Positions 17,267 to 26,100 of a stretch of 64,000 bases of DNA are shown piece after piece. The translations under genes were made by a program, and so were the position numbers. Origin of the DNA: Paenibacillus harenae DSM 16969 (lineage in GTDB: Bacteria; Bacillota; Bacilli; Paenibacillales; Paenibacillaceae); contig NZ_KE383844.1 of assembly GCF_000422465.1 (NCBI RefSeq), positions 619,070-683,069 of the forward strand, read 5' to 3'. Within the stretch, counting starts at the first letter, position 1, and each line of letters begins with the position of its first letter. Under the pieces are notes generated by a model, which was not told where the DNA came from, ran no database searches, and saw only the letters and a program-made list of their open reading frames with translations.

Positions 17267-17929
17267 ATGCAATTTCTAGCCATGCTCACGATGCTTATCG
17301 ATCATATCGGACTCATCTGGTTTCCCGAAGATGCAGGCTGGAGAATCGTCGGACGGCTGGCAATGCCGATCTACGCTTATGCCATCGTGCTCGGTTACTT
17401 CCGAACAAGCCATATAAACCGTTATTTGAAACGATTGGCCTGGATTGCGCTTATCTCGCAGCTGCCTTATCAATTTGCCTTTCACCTGCTTGAAGTCAAT
17501 ACGGTAGGCTCCTTATTCATGTGCCTGCTGCTTCTTCGCCTTCTCGACAAATATAAGGGGAAGCCCGCCGTTCCGTATTTGATCGCAGCTGCTTTCGTTA
17601 TCCTGCTTGAAGTGCTGCCCTTCAGCTACGGCGCCTATCTGGTTCTGCTCGTATTGATTTACCGCTATGCCGAAGCGCAATGGATGACGCTGCTTCATTT
17701 CTCGCTCAATGCGGCCAGCGTGTTCGTAAAAGGCTGGGTTCTTCAACTATTCAGCGTGTTTGCTACCGTGTTCATCATCTATTTACCCGGCTTTCTGCGC
17801 AGTCTCGACAAAATCCGCATGCCGCGATTCGTCTGGCGCAGCTTTTACCCGCTTCATCTAACGATTCTTGCCGTGCTCTCGTATTACATGAGCAATCAAA
17901 GCTTTCAGGAATTATTGGACTTTATGTAA
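17267..17929 (+). CDS. TraX family membrane acetyltransferase-like protein
   Basis: 220 residues, about seven membrane helices. The opening MQFLAMLTMLIDHIGLIWFP with the DHIG motif and RLAMPIYAYAIVLGYFRT are the TraX signature. TraX acetylates F-pilin in enterobacteria; chromosomal Firmicute homologues have no assigned substrate. ATG 17267 is six bases after AAGGTG. No conjugation genes are nearby, so a pilin role is unlikely here. Confidence 0.88.
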   Translation: MQFLAMLTMLIDHIGLIWFPEDAGWRIVGRLAMPIYAYAIVLGYFRTSHINRYLKRLAWIALISQLPYQFAFHLLEVNTVGSLFMCLLLLRLLDKYKGKPAVPYLIAAAFVILLEVLPFSYGAYLVLLVLIYRYAEAQWMTLLHFSLNAASVFVKGWVLQLFSVFATVFIIYLPGFLRSLDKIRMPRFVWRSFYPLHLTILAVLSYYMSNQSFQELLDFM

Positions 17930-17937
17930 AAAGTTCC

Positions 17938-18816
17938 TTATGAACGGAGCCTGTTCATCAGCTCCCTCAGCTCTTGCCCGCACAATGCGGCTGAATGCCA
18001 GCCCGGTTCATCCTGTCCGAGCAGCCGTCGCACAAAATGGGTAACGGCCTGCGGAAGCGCAAGCTCTTCCTCCCAGCCGCGCTCTCCCTGCCCTTCATCC
18101 GGCACATATCCCGCATACATCATGAACAAGAACAAATGGCCCAGTCCGTATAGATCGCTGGCGGGAACGGGGACTCTCATCCGCCTTTTCACTGCCGACC
18201 AGCTGCTGCCGGCTAAGACATCCGCTTCCGCAGCGGCAGGCTCCGTTTCCTTCAATCCAGAGCGCAGCGGCTCCGGAAGCCGCTCGCCGATCCGGCAGGA
18301 TAGACCGTAGTCGATCAAATAAATCCGATCCTCCTGCATCAGCACATTCGGGATGCGGACATCCCGGTGGACAAAACCGGCTTGATGCAAATAATCCAGT
18401 GTCTGCAAGAGTTCCTTGACGATACGAAGCGATTCCAGCAGCGAAAATGTGCGGCCTTGCGCCATCATTTTATGCTCCAGATTATCGCCTTCGACGAGCT
18501 CCATAATAAGCGCTTCATGGCGGCCACGCCTCTCGTACCGAATCCACTGCGGAATTCGCGGATGCCGCAGCTCCTGCAGTATCCGGCTTTCCCGCTCCAG
18601 CAGCAATCTTCCGAGCTCCTTCTTGCTGGGCATGTTTCGTTTCAGAAGAACGGTTCGGCCTGTCTCCATATCCGTGCATGCATAAGCTTGGCCATAGCTG
18701 CCCATACCAAGAAAACGATTGATGCGATAGCGGCCCATCCATAGAATGCCGGTCCTGAGCGGATAGTCCTGCCACTGGCGGATCATTTCCGAGCCTCGCG
18801 CTATTGGGTTCCACAC
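17938..18816 (-). CDS. Hanks-type serine/threonine protein kinase, soluble
   Basis: 292 residues. The glycine loop is GMGSYGQAY (37-45), the ATP lysine is K59 (VLLKRN), the catalytic loop is HRDVRIPN (150-157) and the Mg-binding motif reads DYG (169-171) instead of DFG. There is no transmembrane segment and no PASTA domain, unlike PrkC. GTG 18816 is the start after GGAGG. It stands head to head with a 60-residue Tyr/Ser/His-rich protein (19069-19251), with a block of short repeats between them. A sporulation-phase role with that protein as substrate is possible but untested. Confidence 0.9.
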   Translation of the reverse strand: MWNPIARGSEMIRQWQDYPLRTGILWMGRYRINRFLGMGSYGQAYACTDMETGRTVLLKRNMPSKKELGRLLLERESRILQELRHPRIPQWIRYERRGRHEALIMELVEGDNLEHKMMAQGRTFSLLESLRIVKELLQTLDYLHQAGFVHRDVRIPNVLMQEDRIYLIDYGLSCRIGERLPEPLRSGLKETEPAAAEADVLAGSSWSAVKRRMRVPVPASDLYGLGHLFLFMMYAGYVPDEGQGERGWEEELALPQAVTHFVRRLLGQDEPGWHSAALCGQELRELMNRLRS

Positions 18817-18845
18817 CGTTACTCACCTCCGGGAGCGGCAAAGAT

Positions 18846-19053
18846 GATGCTTTCGAAGCGAAGTTTTGCTTCGCAAAACTTTTAAGCGCCTAATTTTACA
18901 ATATCGCACATCAATCCACAACTGTCCTAGAAACCTTATCGACAAAATAACGTACTTATTAACATATGAAAGCTTACGCTTTCGAAATCCTTTTTTGCTT
19001 CACAAAACATTAAGCGTATGCTTTCGAAGCGAAGTTTTATCCAAAAAATTTTT
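18846..19053. repeat. Three copies of a GCTTTCGAAGCGAAGTTTTGC-type repeat
   Basis: Copy A (18848-18890) contains the hairpin AAGTTTTGC-TTC-GCAAAACTT followed by TTAAGCG. Copy B (18978-19017) has the same frame with internal changes (GCTTTCGAAATCC...TTGCTTCACAAAACATTAAGCG). Copy C (19019-19040) starts immediately after B and breaks off after GAAGTTTT. Together they fill the promoter region between the divergent kinase and small coat-like gene. Confidence 0.75.
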
Positions 19054-19068
19054 CAGGAGGTTGATATC

Positions 19069-19251
19069 ATGTTCAAGCATCTGCTTCAACGTTTATTGCA
19101 CTCCGTTACCGGCCGCAAAAATCACGGCTATCATCACTATAGCAGCAGCGATTACAAGAAAGGCTATCATCAGCCGCAAAATCGTCCGCCCTACTACCCG
19201 CCGAAGGGACACGGCTATTACAAAAAAAAATACAGCAGTTACTCCAGTTAA
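19069..19251 (+). CDS. Small Tyr/His/Ser/Lys-rich protein, coat-like
   Basis: 60 residues after a perfect AGGAGG eight bases before ATG. The N-terminus MFKHLLQRLLHSVTGRK is amphipathic and basic; the rest is a low-complexity tail rich in Tyr, His, Ser, Lys, Pro and Gly (GYHHYSSSDYKKGYHQ, PPYYPPKGHGYYKKKYSSYS). This composition is typical of small spore-coat or crust proteins. No family assignment is possible. It is divergent from the Ser/Thr kinase, and its serines, tyrosines and lysines would be plausible modification targets. Confidence 0.7.
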   Translation: MFKHLLQRLLHSVTGRKNHGYHHYSSSDYKKGYHQPQNRPPYYPPKGHGYYKKKYSSYSS

Positions 19252-19395
19252 GCAAAAAAGAAACTCGATTAATGTCGAATTTTGTTGAATGTTAGGAAAA
19301 TGTAAATAAAATAAACAAAATCCTGACGACTGTTTCATAAGCGGCTAAAAGATTTACGTTAGAATGGGGGAAATCGATCGGAGGTGTCAGCATAA

Positions 19396-19614
19396 ATGAT
19401 GAAAGTCATTACCTTCAAAAGTCGTTCGGTCCCTGTCTACTACCCTAACGAACAATCCGCATCAGTAGATCTGCTTCATCATAAATTGTACGAATTGGAA
19501 TTAGACTTTGATTTCCGCAAAAAATGGAGACGTATCAAATCCGTAGAAATGGTACGGGATGTCGCTATTTTTCAATACAACGACGGAACGAAGCTTTACC
19601 TGGAAGTATGTTAG
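19396..19614 (+). CDS. Small conserved-looking hypothetical protein, 72 residues
   Basis: Soluble small protein, no cysteine pairs or membrane helix. It alternates beta-strand-like segments (VITFKSRSVPVYYP, DVAIFQYNDGTKLYLEV) with a charged centre (YELELDFDFRKKWRRIK). GGAGGTG lies nine bases before the first of two tandem ATGs. A clean terminator follows at 19627. Function unknown. Confidence 0.65.
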   Translation: MMKVITFKSRSVPVYYPNEQSASVDLLHHKLYELELDFDFRKKWRRIKSVEMVRDVAIFQYNDGTKLYLEVC

Positions 19615-19626
19615 GCCGCATAAGCC

Positions 19627-19674
19627 AAAAGACCTGTTGACACACGCGCCCCGTGTGATTCTTCAGGTCTTTTT
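19627..19674 (+). terminator. Rho-independent terminator
   Basis: AAAAGACCTG and CAGGTCTTTTT flank an inner ACACG/CGTGT stem. It ends the 72-residue gene. Confidence 0.9.
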
Positions 19675-19767
19675 GCATTCCTTTCATGCGGAAAAGGAGC
19701 CTCAACGCTGCTTGGCGAATACCAATGGGGTACGGCATTTATCCGGACTAAGGGAGGAAACAAGAAG

Positions 19768-20553
19768 ATGAACGACAGCCGCAGCCGTCTAAAGCCCGAA
19801 GTGTGCGCCTACCTTGAGCGTATTGGGTATGAAGGCAGCACGGAGAACAGCGCGGAAGTGCTTGCCAGGTTACAGGAGTGCCATCTTCACCGTGTGCCTT
19901 ACGAGAATTTCGATATCTTGCGGCGGAAGCCGCTCTCGCTTGAATTGGATGATCTGATCGATAAAATAATCGTTCGGCGGCGCGGCGGCTACTGCTTCGA
20001 GTTAAACGCCTTGTTCGGCTGGCTGCTGCGGGAGCTTGGTTATTCCGTAACCGACTTCGTTGCCCGTTTCTGGCGCGACGAGCCTAATCCTCCGCCTAAG
20101 CAGCGGCATCATGTTCTTAAAGTCGAAGTCGATGGCGCGTTCTATTTGTGCGATGTAGGCGTGGGTGGAATTGTGCCTCTCCGGCCGATCAAGTTGACCG
20201 AGGGAGAGGTGCACGTGCAGGGCTCCGAGAGCTACCGCATGGAACGCGACGGGCAATTCGGCTGGGTGCTATGCGAATCCCATCACGGCCAGTGGCGGTG
20301 GCTGTACTCCTTCACCGAGGAGCCAAAGCTGCCTAAAGATTTTATTATGGCTACATACTGGTGTGAGAACGCTCCTGAATCTATATTTACGAGAAATCCT
20401 ATGGCTGCGGTGCGAACCGCCGAGGGACGCAACACGATTGCCGGAGAACAGTTTCGTATTTTCACCTCCGAAGGCGTTAAGACGCTGACGCCCCATTCGA
20501 AGGAAGAGTATAACGAGGCGCTGCGCACTTATTTCGGAATCGTGCTGGAATAA
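19768..20553 (+). CDS. Arylamine N-acetyltransferase
   Basis: 261 residues, acetyl-CoA dependent transfer to arylamines or hydrazines. The catalytic triad is readable: C76 in RRGGYCFELN, H115 in RHHVLKV and D129 in LCDVGVGG. HRVPYENFDI is also a family hallmark. The ribosome site GGGAGG is ten bases before ATG. The 3' end overlaps that of the convergent GGDEF-EAL gene by 25 bases. Confidence 0.94.
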   Translation: MNDSRSRLKPEVCAYLERIGYEGSTENSAEVLARLQECHLHRVPYENFDILRRKPLSLELDDLIDKIIVRRRGGYCFELNALFGWLLRELGYSVTDFVARFWRDEPNPPPKQRHHVLKVEVDGAFYLCDVGVGGIVPLRPIKLTEGEVHVQGSESYRMERDGQFGWVLCESHHGQWRWLYSFTEEPKLPKDFIMATYWCENAPESIFTRNPMAAVRTAEGRNTIAGEQFRIFTSEGVKTLTPHSKEEYNEALRTYFGIVLE

Positions 20554-21854
20554 GCATTCATTGAGGCCGGCTCGGAACGGCGGATCATTGACAGGTCGAG
20601 CAAAGCCGACTCCATCGGCATGCTGAGGAGCAGCCCCTGTACGTAATCGCAGCCCCATTTGCGCAGCATCAAATATTGATCGTCATATTCAACGCCATCG
20701 GCTATGACCTCCAGCCCAAGCCTGTGAACAAGCTGAATAATGCTTTCGACGACGATTCGTTCCGCGCTGTCATTTTTCATCTTGCGTATAAAGGACTTAT
20801 CGATTTTCAAGCATTGAATAGGTAATTTATTCAGGTTTGCCAGGGAGGCGCAGCCGGTTCCGAAGTCGCCCAATACGGTACGCACGCCCGATGCGCGGAG
20901 CCCGCTTAGCGCCGCTAAGGCTGTATCTGAAGTAGAAATAATCGCATGCTCCTTGATTTCGAGTTCAAGAGAGGCTGGAGCAAGATTGTACTCCTTCAGG
21001 ATATGCAGCACCGTCCGGGCGAATGTCGGGTCCTGAAGCTGCAGCGGAGATACGATAACCGACATGATCAGACGGCTGTTCGTACCGATGGGGTTCAGCT
21101 CGCGCAGCATCCGGCATGCTTCGCGCAGAACCCACTCGCCGATTGGGATGATTAACCCGCTATGCTCGGCGAGGGGGATGAATTCGAACGGCGTAATCAT
21201 GCCCAGCTCGGGATGATTCCAGCGGATTAGGGCTTCAAAGCCTCGGAGTCTCCCGTCTTCCGTGTGATAGACCGGCTGATAGCTCAAATGAAACTGGCGC
21301 AAAAAAAGAGCAGGCCGAAGCGCCGCTTCGATATCTGTCCGTCGATTCAAAAACAGCGTATCCTCCATATTGTAAAACCGCACCCGATTGCCGCCGTGCT
21401 CCTTCGATTGGTACAAGGCCAGTTCGGCACGGCATATAAGCTGTCCACTCGTCCGTCCATCCTTCGGATATACCGCTGCGCCGATGCTGGAAGATAAATA
21501 ATGTTCGGTTCCATCGAACTCGATGGGACGTTCAACCGCGTTTTTGATCGCCTCAACGGCCAGCAAACCTTGCCTATCCTTGCCCTCGAGCGGCATCGCT
21601 ACGAGAAACGTATTGCCTCCGATCCGCCTAACTGTCGAGGATACCGTTCTCGATTCCCTGAGCCGTCTGCTGACCATACCCAGAACATAATTGCCGAATT
21701 CCATGCCCTTCGTTTCATTCACGCAATAAAACCGGTCCAAATCAATAAGCGCCACGATCATCTGCAACCCTGCCGCACGAACAATGCTCACCGCTGCCTC
21801 CAGCTGCGCAAAAGCTTCATTGCGGCCGGCCTGACTGGCCAATGCATCCCCCAT
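20529..21854 (-). CDS. Degenerate GGDEF-EAL protein, probably c-di-GMP inactive
   Basis: 441 residues with no membrane segment. In the GGDEF domain (about 25-165) the signature reads GGNTF. In the EAL domain (about 185-425) the motif FEALIRW is kept, but SVNIS became SVIVS, the E-x-T-E motif became EIKE, DDFGTGYSSL became GDFGTGCASL and AEGVE became ADGVE. Loss of several metal ligands and of the general base predicts no phosphodiesterase activity, so it may bind a nucleotide or a protein partner instead. Compare the intact EAL domain at 60735-62609. Confidence 0.9.
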   Translation of the reverse strand: MGDALASQAGRNEAFAQLEAAVSIVRAAGLQMIVALIDLDRFYCVNETKGMEFGNYVLGMVSRRLRESRTVSSTVRRIGGNTFLVAMPLEGKDRQGLLAVEAIKNAVERPIEFDGTEHYLSSSIGAAVYPKDGRTSGQLICRAELALYQSKEHGGNRVRFYNMEDTLFLNRRTDIEAALRPALFLRQFHLSYQPVYHTEDGRLRGFEALIRWNHPELGMITPFEFIPLAEHSGLIIPIGEWVLREACRMLRELNPIGTNSRLIMSVIVSPLQLQDPTFARTVLHILKEYNLAPASLELEIKEHAIISTSDTALAALSGLRASGVRTVLGDFGTGCASLANLNKLPIQCLKIDKSFIRKMKNDSAERIVVESIIQLVHRLGLEVIADGVEYDDQYLMLRKWGCDYVQGLLLSMPMESALLDLSMIRRSEPASMNAYSSTIPK

Positions 21855-21963
21855 TATTCCACTCCCTATACCGATCCGTTAATTTATTCCAGTTTGCCAA
21901 TAAAGTATTAGGAAAATTAAGCAGATAGCTTTAGAAGAGTGTTAGACTTCTTAATAAGCGCGC

Positions 21964-22020
21964 AAGCAGAAACGCCTATCAGCGACCTTGTCAGAGGACG
22001 CAAACCGTTTACTTCCGAGA
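21964..22020 (+). repeat. 57-base intergenic repeat, copy 1
   Basis: Begins AAGCAGAAACGC, centre GACCTTGTCAGAGGACGC, end AACCGTTTACTTCCGAGAA. It aligns over its full length with the elements at 23022-23079 (minus) and 36201-36256 (plus). It lies in a 376-base gap between genes; apart from this and the terminator at 22178 the gap holds a short AGTTTC/GAAACT stem but no convincing gene. Confidence 0.85.
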
Positions 22021-22177
22021 ACCATCCCGGCTTATTGAGGTGAGGCGAACAGATGCTGGCGTAGTTTCCAAAATTGAAACTAAACGGCGGAGTCTGGTGC
22101 TGAATCGGTATATTCCCAGCTTTATGCAATTTTCATCCAAATCGGGGAATCTCATAAATTGCTAATCATCGTAAAAG

Positions 22178-22205
22178 AACCATCCCGGCTTATCGGAATG
22201 GTTCA
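22178..22205 (-). terminator. Terminator of the response regulator gene
   Basis: GAACCATTCCG and CGGGATGGTTC pair with one mismatch across a short loop, followed by TTTTACG on the minus strand, 26 bases after the stop. Confidence 0.75.
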
Positions 22206-22230
22206 TCTAGAGATGGTCTCTATTCATAGG

Positions 22231-22959
22231 CTAACTCTGGCTTATGCTGGGATGCTGCGCTATGTACTTATAGCCGAAGCCCCATACCGTCCGGATCAGC
22301 CTAGGCTCCTTCGGGTTCTGTTCGATCTTCTTCCGAAGATTGACGATATGTACATCAATGGCGCGATCCGTAACGAAAGAATCGAAACCTCGAATCGCAT
22401 TGATGAGTTCTTCCCGGCTAAACACTTTGCCGGGATGGGCCAGAAAGAGCTTCATCAACTCGTATTCCGAGAAGGTGGTTTCCACCAATTGCCCTCTTAC
22501 GAGCAGCAGCCTCCGCTCATAATCAAGCTGGATCGCCTCATGCTCATCAACCGTCTCGACCGCAGCCGCAATTTGGAAAGCCGTCTCGGCCCGCAGCGAA
22601 TTCGAACGTCGAATTAACGCCTCGACACGGGCCGTCATTTCATGCATGCTGAAGGGCTTGCACATATAATCATCCGCGCCTGCCTTCAATGCCTGAACGC
22701 GCTCGGATACCTCGCTCTTCATCGAAAGAATCATAATGGGAACATTCGAACGTTTTCGAATATGCGCGCACACTTCCATACCATCCAGATCAGGCAAAAT
22801 TAAATCAAGCAGCACCAGGTCCGGCGAAAAGTCCGCGGCAAGCCGCAAGCCCTCATCCGCGCGGTATGCCTGCATGACGGAGTAGCCCTCTTCCGATAAA
22901 TACATAGATAGCATATCACTCATCATGACGTCATCTTCTATAACTAGAACTTTGTACAT
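22231..22959 (-). CDS. OmpR/PhoB-family response regulator
   Basis: About 242 residues. The receiver domain (1-115) has the acidic pocket EDD, phospho-acceptor Asp in VLLDLILPDLDG and the conserved Lys in CKPF. The C-terminal winged helix (about 140-230) ends with RAIDVHIVNLRKKIEQNP and RTVWGFGYKY, the OmpR signature. ATG 22959 is eight bases after AAGGG. It lies downstream of the large hybrid kinase on the same strand, separated by about 200 bases that hold a repeat, so pairing with it is possible but not certain. Confidence 0.93.
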   Translation of the reverse strand: MYKVLVIEDDVMMSDMLSMYLSEEGYSVMQAYRADEGLRLAADFSPDLVLLDLILPDLDGMEVCAHIRKRSNVPIMILSMKSEVSERVQALKAGADDYMCKPFSMHEMTARVEALIRRSNSLRAETAFQIAAAVETVDEHEAIQLDYERRLLLVRGQLVETTFSEYELMKLFLAHPGKVFSREELINAIRGFDSFVTDRAIDVHIVNLRKKIEQNPKEPRLIRTVWGFGYKYIAQHPSISQS

Positions 22960-23021
22960 TGTCGTCACCCTTTTTGAAATTCTAAGAATTTATAAGTTCT
23001 ATCACTCTTATTTGCGCTTAG

Positions 23022-23079
23022 AATTCTCCTCGAAACGGTCCACGTCCTCTGACAAGGACACCGGCTGGCGTTTCTGCTT
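23022..23079 (-). repeat. 57-base intergenic repeat, copy 2
   Basis: On the minus strand AAGCAGAAACGCC, GTCCTTGTCAGAGGACG, GACCGTTTCGAGGAGAATT. It is the closest relative of copy 1 in the centre (identical 13-base CCTTGTCAGAGGACG-type core). It sits between the hybrid kinase and the response regulator. Confidence 0.85.
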
Positions 23080-23164
23080 GGGACCTGCGGATCTCTGTCA
23101 ATATTTATTGTAACTCTACTATACAATACAGAGATTCAAGGGACAACAATTTGTTAGAAAATTG

Positions 23165-26100
23165 TTAGGGTTTATTGTCGAACATGTTTGGCACGCTGCG
23201 AATTCCTTCCAATAGCCGCTTAAGCGCCATTTCCAGCACATCGATGGACGCCCGCAGCAGCTCCCGGTCCGGATTCGGATGTCTCGCGAGCCTATCCGCT
23301 TCAAGCGCGGCCTCCTGCAGCTCAAAGGCGGACAAATAACCCGCCGCTCCCTTCAGCGTATGAATCATCCGCTTCATGTTATCAAGCTCAGGCTGAAGGA
23401 GCATGGTGCGCAGCTGATCTGCGAACCATTCATAATCAAGCGAGAACTGCTCCATCATATGCAGCAGAATCGGCAGCTTCCCGTTTACCCTATCCAGCGC
23501 GCTTTCCACGTCCATGCCGGCTATAGCCGGCAGCAAGGCGCTATCCTCCCGCGATGGAATGGGCAGTGATCCCGTCTTCCGGATTAGCTCGCGGCCTTCC
23601 TTCAGCCAATAGGATATGACCGTGTGCAGCCTCTCGGAAGAGATCGGCTTCGTCACGATATCGTTCATTCCCAGCTTCAAGTAATGCTCATGATCGTTAC
23701 GGAGCACATTCGCCGTAACCGCTATGATCGGAATTTCATTATACTTCTCCTGCCCGCGTATCATACGGACCGCTTCGGTTCCGTCCATGACCGGCATATG
23801 GATATCCATCAAAATCAGATCCCAATGCCGCTCTTCCAGCTTCCGCAGCACTTCTTGGCCATTCTCCGCCAAGCCGACCTCATAGCCCTGCTCCTTCAAA
23901 ATTTCAATCGCGACGAGTTGGTTGATTTTATTATCCTCTGCGAGCAGGATCCGTGTATGCGAGCCGGCACCGGTAACCGGAACAGGCGATGCCTCGTCTT
24001 CCTGTCCCTTCCCTTCGGCCCGCTTCTGTTCAAGGGCGTTGTCGATTGCCCGCAGCATGTCTGTCCGAAGAATCGGCTTTATTAACAAAGTGAGCGGTCT
24101 CTGCTCGCCCGGCAGCTGCATCATTTCGTCCCGTCCGTAGGACGTCGTCATCGCGATCGTCTTCACGCCGGCTGCTTCCGCTTCCTCGTGGAATTCCAGC
24201 CAGGTCTCCGCGCCGTACATGTCCGGCATCTCCATATCAAGCACGATAAGCCGCGGAAGCGCTCCGGCTCCAATACGCCGGAGGCGGTCCCTTGCCCGTT
24301 TCCAAGAATGGAAGACGATCGGGGTTAAACCAAAGGCTTCGACGATATGGCTCCAATGCTCGGCCATTCCCTTATCATCCTCGACGATCCAGAGCGGCTG
24401 CTCTCTCATTTCATCGTTGACCTGCCTGCGCTGGCCGCTGTACTTGTGAGTAAAGCCGAACGGAATCGTGAAATAGAATTGGCTGCCGACGCGAGCCTCA
24501 CTTGCTGCCTCCAGCTTGCCTCCCATGAGCTCAACCAGGGAATGGGAGATGACGAGCCCAAGGCCCGTGCCGCCGAATTTGCGTGTTGTCGAGCCATCCG
24601 CCTGCGTAAACGGCTTAAACAGCTTCTCGACCTGCTTCTCGTTCATCCCGATTCCAGTATCCGCAACGAGGAAGCGGATATAAACGATGCTATCCGTTTC
24701 TTCAGCCACTTCGAGTTTCAGCTCCACGCTGCCCCTGTTCGTAAACTTAATCGCATTCATACATAGATTGAGAAGTACCTGTTCAAGCCGCATCGCATCG
24801 CCGATAATCGTCTGCGGCAAATCCTCCGGCATGTCGATGATGAATTCGAACTGCTCCTTGCCGCCAAGGAACACGCTTAATTGATTGGTCAGCCTATGCA
24901 TCAGCTCTTCCGGCTGAAACGGCAGCCGCTCGAGATCTACCTTTCCCGCCTCGATCTTGGAAAAGTCCAATATATCATTAATGATCCGAAGCAGCGTTTC
25001 CGAGGAAGTGTTCATCTTATCCACATAATCCTTCTGCGATGCGGAAAGTCCGGTCTTGCGCATCAACTGCGCCAGGCCGATAATCCCGTTAAGCGGCGTC
25101 CGGATCTCATGACTCATCAGCGCCAGGAATCTGCTCTTCGCCTGATTCGCTTCCTCCGCTTCATGCGTCGCCTGGACAAGCTTCGACTGAATCATTTGCT
25201 GCTCGGAGATATCGCGGGCGATACAAGAGTAGTAGAGCTCTCCGGTATGCTCATTCTGATGCGCGACAACGACCATGGAGACATGCAGAGTATCGCCGCT
25301 CTCCTTGCGAAGCTGCACGCCGCTCTCCCAATAGCCGTTCTCCTTGGCCAGCTCGGCTCCCTTTACGAGCTCCGCATACATGCTCTTCTGCAAGAAGCTC
25401 TTCACCTTATAGCCGCCGTCCATTACGCTGCCGATCCCCATCATCTCGCGGCCGGCGCGATTCATGTAAATGATTTTGCCGTCCGTATCCGCCGAAGCGA
25501 TCAAATCCTTCGCCGATTCGACGATATCGAGCAAGCGGTTGCGGGCAATTTCCACATGCTTCCGGTCGGATACATCCAGCACCATGCCGACGACGCCGGA
25601 GAATCTTCCATTTCGGTCACGCAGCCCGTTCGAGCTATGAAGGGTAGGGATTTTGGTTCCGTCCTTATGGATGAAGGTCCATTCCCGTTCATAAGAGAAG
25701 TTTTCATTGCGCAGTTCCTTGAACACCTCGAGTCCGGGCTTCACCTCTCTCCCGAGCCTGGCCGACAGCCTCTCCGCCTCCGCATGAATCTCGTCCATAT
25801 CCATAAATAAAAGCGGCGTTGCGATCCCTGCCAGCTCCTCCGTCTTGTAACCAAGCATGTCTTCCGCGGTTTTGTTTAAATAAGACACCTTATAATTATT
25901 GTCTAATACGATGAAGCCGTATTGATTCTGGTTAATGATCGCTTCCAGCCGGTCGAACATCTCCTGCAAATGCACCATCATGCCGTTTACGGAGTGGGCA
26001 AGCTGGCCTACCTCGTCATGCGGCTCCACCGCCAGGTGCTCGGCTTCGAAGCGCCCGGCCGCTGCCTGCTCCGTAACGCCAAGAATATTTTCCAACCGTT

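Noticed and set aside
21917-22129. Minus-strand open frame of 70 codons between the GGDEF-EAL and response regulator genes
   Set aside because: It runs through the 57-base repeat, has no ribosome site and no recognisable protein pattern.
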